This document shows, piece by piece, positions 41,043-49,738 of a stretch of DNA of 64,000 nucleotides. Position numbers and translations under genes: made by a program. The DNA comes from Streptomyces narbonensis (GTDB lineage Bacteria > Actinomycetota > Actinomycetes > Streptomycetales > Streptomycetaceae): positions 478,522 to 542,521 of the forward strand of contig NZ_BMSF01000003.1 in the NCBI RefSeq assembly GCF_014649015.1, read 5' to 3'. Positions within the stretch are counted from its first letter, which is position 1, and each line of letters starts with the position of its first letter. The notes under the pieces were generated by a model. That model did no database searches. It was not told the DNA's origin and saw nothing but the letters and a program-made list of their open reading frames with translations.

Positions 41043-42371
41043 GTGTCCCGTTCTTCCAGGCTCTCCGCCCTCCTCCCCGATCTGGCGCCCTGGCGTGCGT
41101 CCCGTGACTTCCGGCTCCTGTGGAGCCAGGGGCTCGTGACCTACTTCGCCGGCGCGATGGCGATGATCGCCCTGCCGCTCCAGATCAAGGAGCTCACGAA
41201 CTCGCCGCTCGCGGTCGGTGCGATGGGCGCGGTCGAGCTGGTGCCGCTGGTCGTCTTCGGGCTGTACGGCGGCGCGCTCGCCGACGCCGTGGACCGGCGG
41301 AAGGTGATCGTGGGGACGGAGGCGGGGCTCGGCGTGCTCGCGCTGCTCCTGCTGCTCAACTCGCTGCTGCCGGAGCCGATGCTGTGGCCGCTGTACGTGG
41401 TCGCGGCCGGTGTCTCGGCCCTCGCCGGGCTCCAGCGTCCCGCGCTCGACTCGCTGCTCGCCCGGATCGTGCCGCACGAGCACCAGACCGCCGCCGCGGC
41501 CCTCAACTCGCTGCGCTGGCAGATCGGCTCGATCGCGGGCCCGTCGGTCGCGGGGCTCGTCGTCGCCTTCGCGGGTCACGCCCCGGCGTACGCGGTGACG
41601 ATCGCCGGCTTCGCCGCCTCGGTGCTGATGTGCCGCCGCCTCTCCCCCGCGCCGCCCGCGCACGACGCGGAGAAGCCCTCGCTGCGGGGCATCGCGGAGG
41701 GCGCGCGGTACGCCTGGTCGCGGCCGGTGCTGCTCGGCACGTACGCGATCGACCTCGCGGCGATGTTCTTCGCCTTCCCGAACACGATCTTCCCGTTCCT
41801 CGCGGACGAGCTGGACGCCGACTGGTCGCTCGGCCTGATGTACGCGGCGGGCTCGGTCGGTTCGCTCGTGCTCGGGCTGACCAGCGGCTGGACGTCGAAG
41901 GTGCGGCGGCACGGGCTGCTCGTGGTGGGGGGCGCGGCCGGCTGGGGACTGGCGATCGCGGCGGCCGGCTGGTTCGGGAACATCTGGCTGGTCCTGCTCT
42001 GTCTGGCCTTCGCGGGCGCCGGCGACATGCTGAGCGGTCTCGGGCGGGCGACGATCTGGAACCAGACGATCCCGGAGGAGCTGCGCGGGCGGCTCGCCGG
42101 CATCGAGGTGCTGTCCTACAGCGTCGGCCCGCAGCTGGGCCAGGTCCGGGCGGGCGTGATGGCCGGGTGGACCGGCACCAGGGCGGCCGTCTGGTCGGGC
42201 GGCGTGGCCTGTGTCGCCTCGGTGGGGCTGCTCTGCCTCGCGCTGCCGAAGCTGCTCACGTACGACTCCGAGACGGACGAGGACTCGCTGCGCCGCAAGG
42301 CCCAGCAGGAGGCCGTCGCCCGGCAGGAGGAGCCCCGGGGCGAGCCCCAGGGGTCGGCCGGTACGGTCTGA
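41043..42371 (+). CDS. MFS transporter, EntS/MefA-like
   Basis: Twelve-helix facilitator of 442 aa. It begins APWRASRDFRLLWSQGLVTYF, typical of the enterobactin-exporter/macrolide-efflux group, with GGALADAVDRRKVIVG as motif A. Substrate unknown. The GTG start has CGGAG upstream. A hydrophilic C-terminal tail (about 35 residues) is Gln/Glu-rich. It converges with the small SPOR-like gene, 24 bp away. Confidence 0.87.
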   Translation: MSRSSRLSALLPDLAPWRASRDFRLLWSQGLVTYFAGAMAMIALPLQIKELTNSPLAVGAMGAVELVPLVVFGLYGGALADAVDRRKVIVGTEAGLGVLALLLLLNSLLPEPMLWPLYVVAAGVSALAGLQRPALDSLLARIVPHEHQTAAAALNSLRWQIGSIAGPSVAGLVVAFAGHAPAYAVTIAGFAASVLMCRRLSPAPPAHDAEKPSLRGIAEGARYAWSRPVLLGTYAIDLAAMFFAFPNTIFPFLADELDADWSLGLMYAAGSVGSLVLGLTSGWTSKVRRHGLLVVGGAAGWGLAIAAAGWFGNIWLVLLCLAFAGAGDMLSGLGRATIWNQTIPEELRGRLAGIEVLSYSVGPQLGQVRAGVMAGWTGTRAAVWSGGVACVASVGLLCLALPKLLTYDSETDEDSLRRKAQQEAVARQEEPRGEPQGSAGTV

Positions 42372-42395
42372 ACCGGTCCCGGCCGGCCCCTGGGG

Positions 42396-42629
42396 TCACG
42401 CCTCGGGGTTCCCGTCCGGGCTCTTGCCCTCGTGCCAGCGCGGGTCCGTCTCCCATTCCAGGTTCCGCTCGCGGGCGGTCTCCATGGCGTGGGAGGCCTC
42501 CTCACGGCTGGCGTACGGGCCGAATCGGTTCTTCGCGGGGCACTCCGGCCCCTCCTCGACCTTCTTGTGCTCCAGGCAGTAGTACCACTCGCCCGGTTTG
42601 CCCGTGGTGCGCTTCTTGAACAGGGCCAT
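42396..42629 (-). CDS. Small SPOR-like conserved protein
   Basis: Protein of 77 aa: [18 protein letters not shown], then [20 protein letters not shown] and a charged tail. The [10 protein letters not shown]...A segment resembles the SPOR peptidoglycan-binding fold, but no signal peptide is seen. Two cysteines ([14 protein letters not shown]) might bind a metal. GGAAGGAG precedes the ATG at an ideal distance. Function not known. Confidence 0.72.
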   Translation of the reverse strand: MALFKKRTTGKPGEWYYCLEHKKVEEGPECPAKNRFGPYASREEASHAMETARERNLEWETDPRWHEGKSPDGNPEA

Positions 42630-42677
42630 CGTCGTCGGCTCCTTCCGCCGAGACCATGCTGCCCCAGACGCGGTCGT

Positions 42678-42683
42678 TAGACT
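42678..42683 (+). promoter_or_regulatory. -10 box of map, leaderless type
   Basis: TAGACT lies 7 nt before the map ATG and no Shine-Dalgarno precedes the start. Confidence 0.5.
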
Positions 42684-42690
42684 CGCTGAC

Positions 42691-43548
42691 ATGTCTGGCC
42701 AGTCGCTTCTCGTTCCGGGGGAGCTCTCCCCCCACCGCTCCGTCCCGGGCTCCATCCGCCGCCCCGAGTACGTCGGGAAGCCCGCCCCGGCCCCGTACAG
42801 CGGGCCCGAGGTGCAGGATTCCGACACCATCGAGCGGATGCGGATCGCCGGCCGCATCGCCGCGCAGGCGATGGAGGAGGCCGCCAAGCACATCGCTCCG
42901 GGTGTCACCACCGACGAGCTCGACCGGGTCGCGCACGAGTACATGTGCGACCACGGCGCCTATCCCTCGACCCTCGGCTACCGCGGCTTCCCGAAGTCGC
43001 TGTGCGCCTCGATCAACGAGGTCATCTGCCACGGCATCCCGGACTCCACGGTGCTGCGGGACGGCGACATCGTGAACCTGGACGTCACGGCGTACATCAA
43101 CGGCGTCCACGGCGACAACAACGCCACCTACCTCTGCGGCGACGTCGACGAGGAGTCGAGGCTGCTCGTCGAGCGGACCCGGGAGTCCCTGAACCGGGCC
43201 ATCAAGGCCGTCCGGCCGGGCCGTCAGATCAACATCATCGGGCGGGTCATCGAGTCGTACGCCAAGCGCTTCGGCTACGGGGTCGTGCGCGACTTCACCG
43301 GGCACGGCATCAACTCGTCGTTCCACTCCGGCCTGATCGTCCCGCACTACGACTCCCCCCACCACACCACCGAGATCAAGACCGGCATGACGTTCACGAT
43401 CGAGCCGATGCTGACGCTGGGCACCCACGACTACGACATGTGGGACGACGGCTGGACCGTGGTGACCAAGGACCGCAAGCGGACCGCGCAGTTCGAGCAC
43501 ACGCTCGTCGTGACCGACGACGGAGCCGAGATCCTGACGTTGCCCTGA
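42691..43548 (+). CDS. map: Type I methionine aminopeptidase
   Basis: Removes N-terminal Met from nascent proteins. Protein of 285 aa. Metal ligands are visible in [19 protein letters not shown] (two Asp), GHGINSSFH (His), FTIEPMLT (Glu) and FEHTLVV (Glu). The N-terminal 40 residues ([18 protein letters not shown]) form the linker extension typical of actinobacterial type Ic enzymes. The ATG follows a -10 box by 7 nt, implying a leaderless mRNA. Actinobacteria often hold two map genes; the other is expected with ribosomal protein genes elsewhere. Confidence 0.95.
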   Translation: MSGQSLLVPGELSPHRSVPGSIRRPEYVGKPAPAPYSGPEVQDSDTIERMRIAGRIAAQAMEEAAKHIAPGVTTDELDRVAHEYMCDHGAYPSTLGYRGFPKSLCASINEVICHGIPDSTVLRDGDIVNLDVTAYINGVHGDNNATYLCGDVDEESRLLVERTRESLNRAIKAVRPGRQINIIGRVIESYAKRFGYGVVRDFTGHGINSSFHSGLIVPHYDSPHHTTEIKTGMTFTIEPMLTLGTHDYDMWDDGWTVVTKDRKRTAQFEHTLVVTDDGAEILTLP

Positions 43549-43593
43549 CCCCTCGAACGGGTACGTCTTTACCGACAGGACGTCGGGAACCAG

Positions 43594-43623
43594 TTGACTT
43601 AGGTAAGCCTAACTTGGCAGGAT
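43594..43623 (+). promoter_or_regulatory. Heme oxygenase promoter with embedded iron box
   Basis: TTGACT (43594-43599) and CAGGAT (43618-43623) are spaced 18 nt apart. The spacer is almost filled by TTAGGTAAGCCTAA (43599-43612), a core IdeR/DmdR iron box. Repressor binding there would block RNA polymerase directly in iron-replete cells. Confidence 0.75.
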
Positions 43624-43662
43624 CGTCACTGGTTCCCGTCCCATCGGTCTCGGAGGCACGCC

Positions 43663-44313
43663 TTGGACACGCCCTTCTCCACGCTCATCCGTACCGCCTC
43701 GCACGAGCAGCACACGGAGGCGGAGACGTCGTCCTTCATGGGCGACCTCCTGGGCGGACGCCTGGCCGTCGACGCCTACGCCCGCTACACGGAGCAGCTG
43801 TGGTTCGTGTACCGCGCTCTGGAGGAGGGAGCGGAGGCGCTGCGCGAGGACCCGGTCGCCGGGCCGTTCATACAGGCCGAGCTGTTCCGCACGGCCGCCC
43901 TGGAGCAGGACCTCGCCCACCTGCGGGGCGCCGACTGGCGCGCCGGGGTCTCCCCGCTGCCCGCCACCGTCGCGTACGCCGAGCGGGTCGCGGAGTGCGC
44001 GCGTGACTGGCCCGCGGGTTACGTGGCCCACCACTACACGCGCTACCTGGGCGACCTGTCGGGCGGCCAGATCATCCGCGACAAGGCGGAGCGGACCTGG
44101 GGCTTCACGCGCAAGGGCGACGGCGTGCGGTTCTACGTCTTCGAGGAGATCGGCAACCCCGCCGCCTTCAAGCGGACCTACCGGGAGCTGCTCGACGGGG
44201 TGAACGCCGACGACCTGGAGAAGCAGCGGATCGTCGACGAGTGCAAGCGCGCCTTCGCCTTCAACAGCGCGGTCTTCCACCAGCTGGGGGGCGAGTTCCC
44301 GCTGAGCGCGTGA
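43663..44313 (+). CDS. Biliverdin-producing heme oxygenase
   Basis: Cytoplasmic enzyme of 216 aa that cleaves heme to biliverdin, CO and ferrous iron. The proximal ligand is probably His17 in QHTEAETSSFMGDLLGG, aligned to the VHTQAE motif of mammalian HO-1. The distal helix RYLGDLSGGQIIRDKA is canonical. The TTG start has CGGAGG 7 nt upstream. It stands at the edge of the heme/iron uptake superlocus with its own iron box, so it should release iron from heme imported by HmuTUV. Confidence 0.93.
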   Translation: MDTPFSTLIRTASHEQHTEAETSSFMGDLLGGRLAVDAYARYTEQLWFVYRALEEGAEALREDPVAGPFIQAELFRTAALEQDLAHLRGADWRAGVSPLPATVAYAERVAECARDWPAGYVAHHYTRYLGDLSGGQIIRDKAERTWGFTRKGDGVRFYVFEEIGNPAAFKRTYRELLDGVNADDLEKQRIVDECKRAFAFNSAVFHQLGGEFPLSA

Positions 44314-44325
44314 GCGCACGGACCC

Positions 44326-44994
44326 TCAGATCGTGAAGGTCCTCTCCAGGCGGACGCGTCCGCCCAACTCCACGATGCCGTCAGGGCCGGGGGCGGTCAG
44401 CAGCTGCGACCCCCGGCCCTGCGTGATGTTCAGGGCCCGTCCCAGCTCGGCCGTCAGGAGCAGCGCCGCCGCGCCCGTCGCCTCGTCCTCGTCGATGCCG
44501 TCGCCGCGCCCCGGGAAGCCGCGCGCCCTGACCCGGCCCGCGGCCTCCTCCTGCCAGGCCCAGGCGTAGATCCACTCGCCGGGCTCGGGGATCTCCAGGG
44601 CGTCCACCTCGGCGGCGGAGCCGTACTGGCGCAGGGTCCGCGGCGGCGCCCACTCGGCGCGCGCCTCGATCCAGGTGAACTCCCCGTCTCCGCGCACCCA
44701 CACCTCGCCCGCCGGTGGGCAGATGACCTCCAGGTCGAGCAGCCAGGCGGCGCCGACGAGCGGGTATCCGGCGAACGGCAGCCGCACGCCGGGGGTGTAG
44801 ATGTCGACGTGCCCGCGCTCCGGGTCGTCCACGAACACCGTCTCGCTGAAGCCGAGTTCCTTGGCGAGCGCCTGCCGGGAGGCCTCGTCGGGGTGGTGTC
44901 GGGGGTCCCGTACGACTCCGAGGGCGTTGCCGTGGCGGCCGTCGCCCGCACAGAAGACCCGGAGGACGTCGATGTCAGTGGCGGTCGTGTTCAT
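44326..44994 (-). CDS. PhzF-family isomerase/epimerase-like protein, short form
   Basis: Diaminopimelate-epimerase fold of 222 aa. The N-terminal motif LRVFCAGDGRHGNALGVV and the catalytic Glu region LGFSETVFV are present, as is DEDEATGAAALLL in the second half. It is about 40-60 residues shorter than typical PhzF proteins, with loops trimmed mainly in the middle. Substrate unknown. It faces the heme oxygenase gene with a 12-bp gap; whether it belongs to iron metabolism is unclear. Confidence 0.8.
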   Translation of the reverse strand: MNTTATDIDVLRVFCAGDGRHGNALGVVRDPRHHPDEASRQALAKELGFSETVFVDDPERGHVDIYTPGVRLPFAGYPLVGAAWLLDLEVICPPAGEVWVRGDGEFTWIEARAEWAPPRTLRQYGSAAEVDALEIPEPGEWIYAWAWQEEAAGRVRARGFPGRGDGIDEDEATGAAALLLTAELGRALNITQGRGSQLLTAPGPDGIVELGGRVRLERTFTI

Positions 44995-45077
44995 GACGGA
45001 ATTGAAACATCCGAAGCGGGGCTGGTGTGCCGCTCCGCGTGTGTTCCGTCGGGGAGCACCAGGGAGGGGGGCTGCTC

Positions 45078-45268
45078 ATGCCCAGGTGGGGACGTGGCGG
45101 TCACGTCACGGGAGCGCCGGCGGCGGGGCTGCTGCTCGTCGGTCTGCTGCCGCAGAGGCAGCGGCGGCGACCACCGTCCGGGAGGACGGCACGGCCCGGC
45201 TCTACGCGGGCCGCCCCGACGGCCTGGGCGCCTCCAAGCCCGTCGATCTGGGCTGGGGCGCCCGCTAG
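45078..45268 (+). pseudogene. Degenerate FG-GAP/VCBS-like secreted protein remnant
   Basis: One frame starts MPRWGRGGHVTGAPAAGLLL with the hydrophobic VGLLP, like a signal peptide. After a shift near 45150-45165 another frame reads AAAEAAAATTVREDGTARLY, then AGRPDGLGASKPVDLGWGAR and a stop. The second part resembles the last blade of Streptomyces FG-GAP repeat proteins (DGTxRLY...GLG). An internal deletion fusing the two ends of such a gene is the simplest reading. No intact counterpart is visible here. Confidence 0.35.
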
Positions 45269-45273
45269 CGGGC

Positions 45274-45310
45274 GGCAGGGCCGCACCCGATCATCGGGTG
45301 CGGCCCTGCC
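45274..45310. terminator. Near-perfect palindromic terminator, 18-bp arms
   Basis: Arms 45274-45291 and 45293-45310 (GGCAGGGCCGCACCCGAT) are perfectly complementary around one central C. It lies 31 bp beyond the htaA stop codon and just after the pseudogene, so it can serve both directions. Confidence 0.8.
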
Positions 45311-45341
45311 TGTTGGGGGGTGGCGGTAGAGGGGGTGCCGC

Positions 45342-47015
45342 TCAGGACTCCAGGGCACGGCGGCGGACCGCGATGACGACGGCCGCGCCCGCGCCGGCGA
45401 TCAGGCCGGAGGCGGCGAGGAGGAGGCCGGTCGGGGTGCCCGAGCCGGTGGCCGCGAGGGCGCCGGAGCCGCCGCCGACCGAACCGGAGCCGCCTACCGT
45501 GCCCCCGCCTCCTACGGTCCCGGCGCCGCCCGTGGTGGACGAACCGCCGGCCGAACCCGAGCCGCCGGTGGTGCCGGTGGTGCCGGTGCCGTCCGTCGTG
45601 GAGGAGCCGCCGGAAGTCCCGGGCAGTGCGGCGTCCTTGTCCGCGGCGAGGGTCACGGTCACCGGGTCCATCTCGGTGCCCGCGGGGTAGCCGCCCCGGG
45701 CACCCGGGGCGCTGAACGTGGCGGAGCCGGCCGCGGTGAGCTTCGCCGGGAGGTCGGCGAGGGTGACGAGCCCCTTGGTCACGGTCCAGTCGGCCTTGGA
45801 CAGGTCCAGGTCGACCAGGGCGACGTCGTCGTTCTTCTCGCCGGTGGCGCTGGTGACGTCGGCGGTGAGGGTGCCGGTGGTGCCCTCCGCCCTGACCTCC
45901 AGGTCGGAGACGGTCCATTCGATGCCGTGCGCGGCGCAGACGAAGGCGACCTTGCCGGAGAAGGCGGCCTCGGCCTTGCGGGCGTCGGCGTCCAGGTCGG
46001 CCTTGACGAAGCCGAAGTCGTAGGCGGTGCCCCGCTTCACGGCGCCGCCGGAGGCGGTGACGGTGCCGCCGCACATCTCGCCGACGTACCGCTGCCAGCT
46101 CTGCTTGACGCCCCAGGTGAGCCGGCCGTCGACGACGCCGGCGGCGGGGTCGGTCGGCGGCTGCGTCGTGGGGGCGGTGGTGGGGGCGGTGGTCGTCGGG
46201 GCCGGGGGCGTCGGGGCCGTCGTGGTGGGGGCCGGGGACGTCGGTGCCGTGGTGGTGGGCGCGGGGGACGTCGGCGCCGTCGTCGTCGGCGTGACGGGCG
46301 GGGTCGTCGGGGGCGTGGTGGTCGGCGGCGGCGTCGTCGGCTCGGTGGTCGGGGGCGTGGTCGTCGGCCGGGCGCCCGCCTTCACGGTGAGCGTGGCGGC
46401 GTCGAGTTCGTCGCCCTCCTTGTAGAAGCCGCCGAACGCGGCGGCGCCGTCCTTCGTGAGCTTCGCCGGTATGTCCTTGAACACCATGGCGCCGCCCGCG
46501 CCCTGGGCCGGCCGGACGCGGCTCATGTCGAGCGCCGCGAAGGCGATGTCGTCGCGGGTGCTGACGCTGCCGTCCTTCTCCTTGGTGACGACGTCCGCGA
46601 GGATCTCGCCGGTCGGCGCGGCCGAGCCCTTGGTCGTCAGCCGGACGTCGGAGATCCGGATGTCGAGGGCGCCCGAGTGGGCCTCGAAGCGGACACCGCC
46701 CTTGAAGGAGTTGGCGGTGGCGTGCGTGGACGTGTCGTAGGTGCCGGTGCCGTCGACGAAGGTGAAGACGCCGTTGTTCGCCGCCTGCTCGGCGCCGCCT
46801 TCGAGTGTGGTCTTCCCGTGCGCGAAGGGCTGCGCCAGGTACGTGCGGAAGGACTGCTTGATGCCCCAGTCCAGGGTGCCGTCGCTCAGTGTCATCGGAG
46901 GCGGGGCGTCGGCCGCCGAGGCGGGCAGGGCCAGGGCGACGGCGCCCGTGCCGAGGGCGGCGGCCGTGGCGACGGCGGCTGCCAGGGTGACGGATCGGCG
47001 CAGGGGGGTGGCCAT
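45342..47015 (-). CDS. htaA: HtaA-domain heme-binding surface protein with LAATG sorting signal
   Basis: Secreted protein of 557 aa with two HtaA domains, the heme-binding module known from corynebacterial heme uptake. After a signal peptide, domain 1 starts LDWGIKQSFRTYLA and domain 2 starts LTWGVKQSWQRYVGE. They are joined by a Thr/Pro linker of repeated PAPTTTAPTS. Each domain has a conserved aromatic pair near its start. The C-terminus is LAATGSGTP (520-528), a membrane helix and RRR, matching the LAXTG signal of Streptomyces class E sortases. TAGGAGAA precedes the ATG. Second gene of an htaA pair behind an iron box. It should hand heme to HmuT. Confidence 0.9.
   Translation of the reverse strand: MATPLRRSVTLAAAVATAAALGTGAVALALPASAADAPPPMTLSDGTLDWGIKQSFRTYLAQPFAHGKTTLEGGAEQAANNGVFTFVDGTGTYDTSTHATANSFKGGVRFEAHSGALDIRISDVRLTTKGSAAPTGEILADVVTKEKDGSVSTRDDIAFAALDMSRVRPAQGAGGAMVFKDIPAKLTKDGAAAFGGFYKEGDELDAATLTVKAGARPTTTPPTTEPTTPPPTTTPPTTPPVTPTTTAPTSPAPTTTAPTSPAPTTTAPTPPAPTTTAPTTAPTTQPPTDPAAGVVDGRLTWGVKQSWQRYVGEMCGGTVTASGGAVKRGTAYDFGFVKADLDADARKAEAAFSGKVAFVCAAHGIEWTVSDLEVRAEGTTGTLTADVTSATGEKNDDVALVDLDLSKADWTVTKGLVTLADLPAKLTAAGSATFSAPGARGGYPAGTEMDPVTVTLAADKDAALPGTSGGSSTTDGTGTTGTTGGSGSAGGSSTTGGAGTVGGGGTVGGSGSVGGGSGALAATGSGTPTGLLLAASGLIAGAGAAVVIAVRRRALES
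46130..46380. repeat. Low-complexity Thr/Pro linker coding repeats
   Basis: The region encodes the interdomain linker of htaA, with PAPTTTAPTS-like decapeptides repeated about four times and TTPPTT variants. The DNA shows matching GTCGGGGC-type repeats. It is the likely site of length variation between strains. Confidence 0.75.
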
Positions 47016-47127
47016 GTCGGGGTTCTCCTAGCTGGTGCTCGGGGGCGGCGCAGGGGGTGCGCGCGGGGCGGGGCGTGGGGGCGGTACGGGAGAGAGGGCG
47101 GTACGCGGCAGGGGTAAGCCCATGGGG

Positions 47128-48576
47128 TCAGTCCGTGCGGGTACCGGTACGGCGACGGCGTACGGCGACGAGGACCGCGAGCGCGGCGGCGAGGAACACA
47201 CCAGCGCCGATCGCGACGTACGTGCCGGTGGAGTCGGTGGCGGCCGTGGCGGAGGCCGGAGCGGCCGGTGCCGACGGGGCGACGGTGGTCGCGGAGGCGC
47301 TCGGCTCGGGCTTCGCGTCACTGCCGAGGTCCGGGAGCGCGGGCAGCTTCGCCGTGGCGTCGAACGTGACGGCGAGCGACACGGGGTCCATCGCGGTCCC
47401 CGCCTGGTACATCCCGCCGAAGGCCCTGGCGCCGCCCTCGGTGAGGGTGGCGGGGGCCTCGGTGACGGCGGCGAGGCCGTTCCTCGGGGCGAAGTCGGGG
47501 GCGGTGAAGGTGACGAGGGGCACGGCCTTCGTGGTGGTCCCGGCGCTGGTGACGTCGGCGCTGAGCGTGCCCTTGCCGCCGGTCACCTTCGCGGTGACCT
47601 TGGCGAGCGTGAGGTCGAGGTGGGCGCCGGTGAAGCGGACGCTGCCCGCGAAGGCCGCGTCCAGGGTCTGCTTCCGCGCGTCGTACGTGCCCTTGCCGTC
47701 CGGGAAGCGGAAGAGCGCGCCGCCGTCCTGGGCGCCGCCGGCGAGGGTCCACTTCCCCTGGGCGATGGCCCCGGTGACGTACTCGCGGAAGGTCCGGCGG
47801 ACGCCCCAGTCGACGGCGGCGGTCCTCAGGGCGCCGGGGCTCGCCGCGCTGCCGGGTGAACTCGCCGTGGGCGTCGGGCTCGTGGAGGGCCTGGCGGTCG
47901 CTTCGGCCGTCGGGCGGGGGGTCTGTGCGGTGCTCTGCGCGGTGGGCTTCGGGGACCGGACGTCGACCGTGAGGCTGACCGGGTCGAGCTGGGTGCCGGC
48001 CGGGTAGTAGCCGGCGAAGGCCGCGGCGCCCTGCGCGGTGAGCGTGGCGGGCACGCCGCTGAGGGCGACGGGGCTGCCGCCGCCGCGCATGTCGATGCCG
48101 CCGAGGTTCAGGTCGGCCAGCGGCACCTGCGCTCTGACGCTCATGCGTCCGCTGCCCTTGGCCTTGCTCGCCATGTCGGCGTAGAGGGTGCCGCGGCCGC
48201 CCTGGACGACGACCCGGGGGCGGCTGACGGTGAGGTCGAGTTCGTTCGTGCCGTCCGCCCTCCGGTGGCCCGTGAAGCGGACGCCGCCGGCGAAGGCGGC
48301 TTCGAAGGCGCCGGTCGCGGGGTCGTACGAGCCCTGCGCGGAGTGGAAGCGGAACTGGCTGCCGCCGACCGTCGCGGCGCCGCCGGTGAGGCCCCAACTG
48401 CCCTGCGCGATGGGCCCGGTGACGTAGCTCTGGAAGGAGGACCTGATGCCCCAGTCGAGCCGGCCGCCCTGCACCGTGCGGCTCTCCGCGTGGGCGGCTG
48501 AGGCCGGGATCAGGGCCGAGAGCAGGGCCGTGAGGAGGCTCACGGCGAGCGCGCGGGCGGGTCTGGACAGCGGCAT
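47128..48576 (-). CDS. HtaA-domain heme-binding protein, membrane-anchored
   Basis: Secreted protein of 482 aa with a signal peptide (ALIPASAAHAES) and two HtaA domains (LDWGIRSSFQSYVTGPIAQG and VDWGVRRTFREYVTGAIAQG). A Ser/Thr/Pro linker lies between them. The C-terminal helix YVAIGAGVFLAAALAVLVAV and an Arg tail anchor it in the membrane. Unlike its neighbour, no LAXTG motif precedes the helix. The ATG has GGAAGGGA upstream; a further in-frame start 21 nt earlier is less likely. It is the first gene of the operon behind the iron box at 48612-48630. Confidence 0.88.
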   Translation of the reverse strand: MPLSRPARALAVSLLTALLSALIPASAAHAESRTVQGGRLDWGIRSSFQSYVTGPIAQGSWGLTGGAATVGGSQFRFHSAQGSYDPATGAFEAAFAGGVRFTGHRRADGTNELDLTVSRPRVVVQGGRGTLYADMASKAKGSGRMSVRAQVPLADLNLGGIDMRGGGSPVALSGVPATLTAQGAAAFAGYYPAGTQLDPVSLTVDVRSPKPTAQSTAQTPRPTAEATARPSTSPTPTASSPGSAASPGALRTAAVDWGVRRTFREYVTGAIAQGKWTLAGGAQDGGALFRFPDGKGTYDARKQTLDAAFAGSVRFTGAHLDLTLAKVTAKVTGGKGTLSADVTSAGTTTKAVPLVTFTAPDFAPRNGLAAVTEAPATLTEGGARAFGGMYQAGTAMDPVSLAVTFDATAKLPALPDLGSDAKPEPSASATTVAPSAPAAPASATAATDSTGTYVAIGAGVFLAAALAVLVAVRRRRTGTRTD

Positions 48577-48611
48577 GGGATCCCTTCCAGGGGGCATCGC
48601 GGGCTAGCAAG

Positions 48612-48630
48612 TGAGGTAAGGCTAACCTAA
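48612..48630. promoter_or_regulatory. Iron box (IdeR/DmdR-type) in htaA-hmuT divergent region
   Basis: TGAGGTAAGGCTAACCTAA matches the 19-bp consensus TTAGGTTAGGCTAACCTAA at 17 positions. It lies 36 bp upstream of the htaA-type gene start and 92 bp upstream of hmuT, so it can regulate both directions. Confidence 0.9.
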
Positions 48631-48721
48631 GCTACATCGAGCCTCGGCCGGAACCTCTCCGGCCCGAGAGCACGGCAGAACGTGGCAGAACGCCACAGAT
48701 CGACTGACAGGACGGTGCCCG

Positions 48722-49738
48722 GTGCGCAGAACTCGCCTCGCGGGAGCGCTGACAGCAGTGCTCGCCCTCGCCCTCACGGCGACCGGCTGCGGTGACGGCA
48801 GCGGCCACGGAAGCGGCGGTCCGGGCGCCCCGGCCTCCGCCAGGACCGCCACGACTCCCGACCGGGTCGAGCCGCTCGCCGACCCGGCCGGGCCCCGACT
48901 GCCCGTCACCGTCCCTTCGGCGGACGGGCGTACCGTCACCGTCACCTCGGCCGACCGGATCGTCCCGCTCAGCGGCTCCCTCAACGAGATCGTCTTCACC
49001 CTCGGCCTCGGCGGGAAGGTCGTCGCCCGCGACATCACCGCCACCTTCGAACAGGCCGCGGACCTCCCGGTGGTGACCCGCGCCCACGACGTCTCCGCCG
49101 AGAGCGTGCTCTCGCTGCGCCCCACCGTCGTCCTCGCCGAGTCCACCACCGGCCCGGCCGAGGCCGTCGCCCAGATCCGGGACGCGGGCATCCCCCTGGT
49201 CGTGGTGAAGCCCGCCAAGGAGCTCGCGGACGTCGGCACCCGGATCGACGCGGTCGCCGCCGCCCTCGGCGTACGCGACTCCGGCACCACGCTCAGGGAG
49301 CGCACCCGGCAGCGCATCGACGCCGTACGGAAGGGGATCCCGGCCCGCGAGGAGAAGCCCCGGGTCGCCTTCCTCTACGTCCGCGGCTCCGCCGCCGTCT
49401 ATCTGCTGGGCGGCGCCGAGTCCGGCGCGAGCTCCCTGCTCGAAGCGGCCGGAGCGGTCGACGCGGGCAAGGAGTCCGGACTGACGAAGGACTTCACCCC
49501 GCTCACCAGCGAGGCCCTCGCGCAGGCCGCGCCCGACGCGATCCTCGTCATGCGCAAGGGACTCGAATCGGTCGGCGGGGTCGAGGGCCTGGTGGAGCTC
49601 CCTGGCGTCGCCCAGACCCCGGCGGGCGCCGGCAAGCGGGTCGTCGCCGTCGACGACGGCGTCCTCCTCAACTACGGCCCGCGCACCGACCAGGTCCTGA
49701 AGTCCCTGGTCGGCCAGTTGTACGGGAAGCAGAAGTGA
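48722..49738 (+). CDS. hmuT: Heme ABC transporter substrate-binding lipoprotein
   Basis: Lipoprotein of 338 aa (signal and lipobox ALTATGCG, Cys23). The helical-backbone type III binding-protein fold is visible from IVPLSGSLNEIVFTLGLGGK, then DLPVVTRAHDVSAESVLSL. It should accept heme from HtaA proteins and present it to HmuUV. The GTG start is preceded by AGGACGGTG. Its stop overlaps the hmuU start (GTGA). It lies divergent to the htaA pair behind a shared iron box. Confidence 0.9.
   Translation: MRRTRLAGALTAVLALALTATGCGDGSGHGSGGPGAPASARTATTPDRVEPLADPAGPRLPVTVPSADGRTVTVTSADRIVPLSGSLNEIVFTLGLGGKVVARDITATFEQAADLPVVTRAHDVSAESVLSLRPTVVLAESTTGPAEAVAQIRDAGIPLVVVKPAKELADVGTRIDAVAAALGVRDSGTTLRERTRQRIDAVRKGIPAREEKPRVAFLYVRGSAAVYLLGGAESGASSLLEAAGAVDAGKESGLTKDFTPLTSEALAQAAPDAILVMRKGLESVGGVEGLVELPGVAQTPAGAGKRVVAVDDGVLLNYGPRTDQVLKSLVGQLYGKQK

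Larger units (their letters stand above)
44995..45341. other. 347-bp spacer with gene remnant and terminator
   Basis: Between PhzF (minus) and htaA (minus). It contains a short degraded secreted-protein frame (45078-45268) and a strong 18-bp-arm hairpin (45274-45310). No intact gene is seen. Confidence 0.6.

Noticed and set aside
45927..47117. Gly/Arg-rich plus-strand frame opposite htaA
   Set aside because: It is the antisense image of the Thr/Pro linker and HtaA domains.
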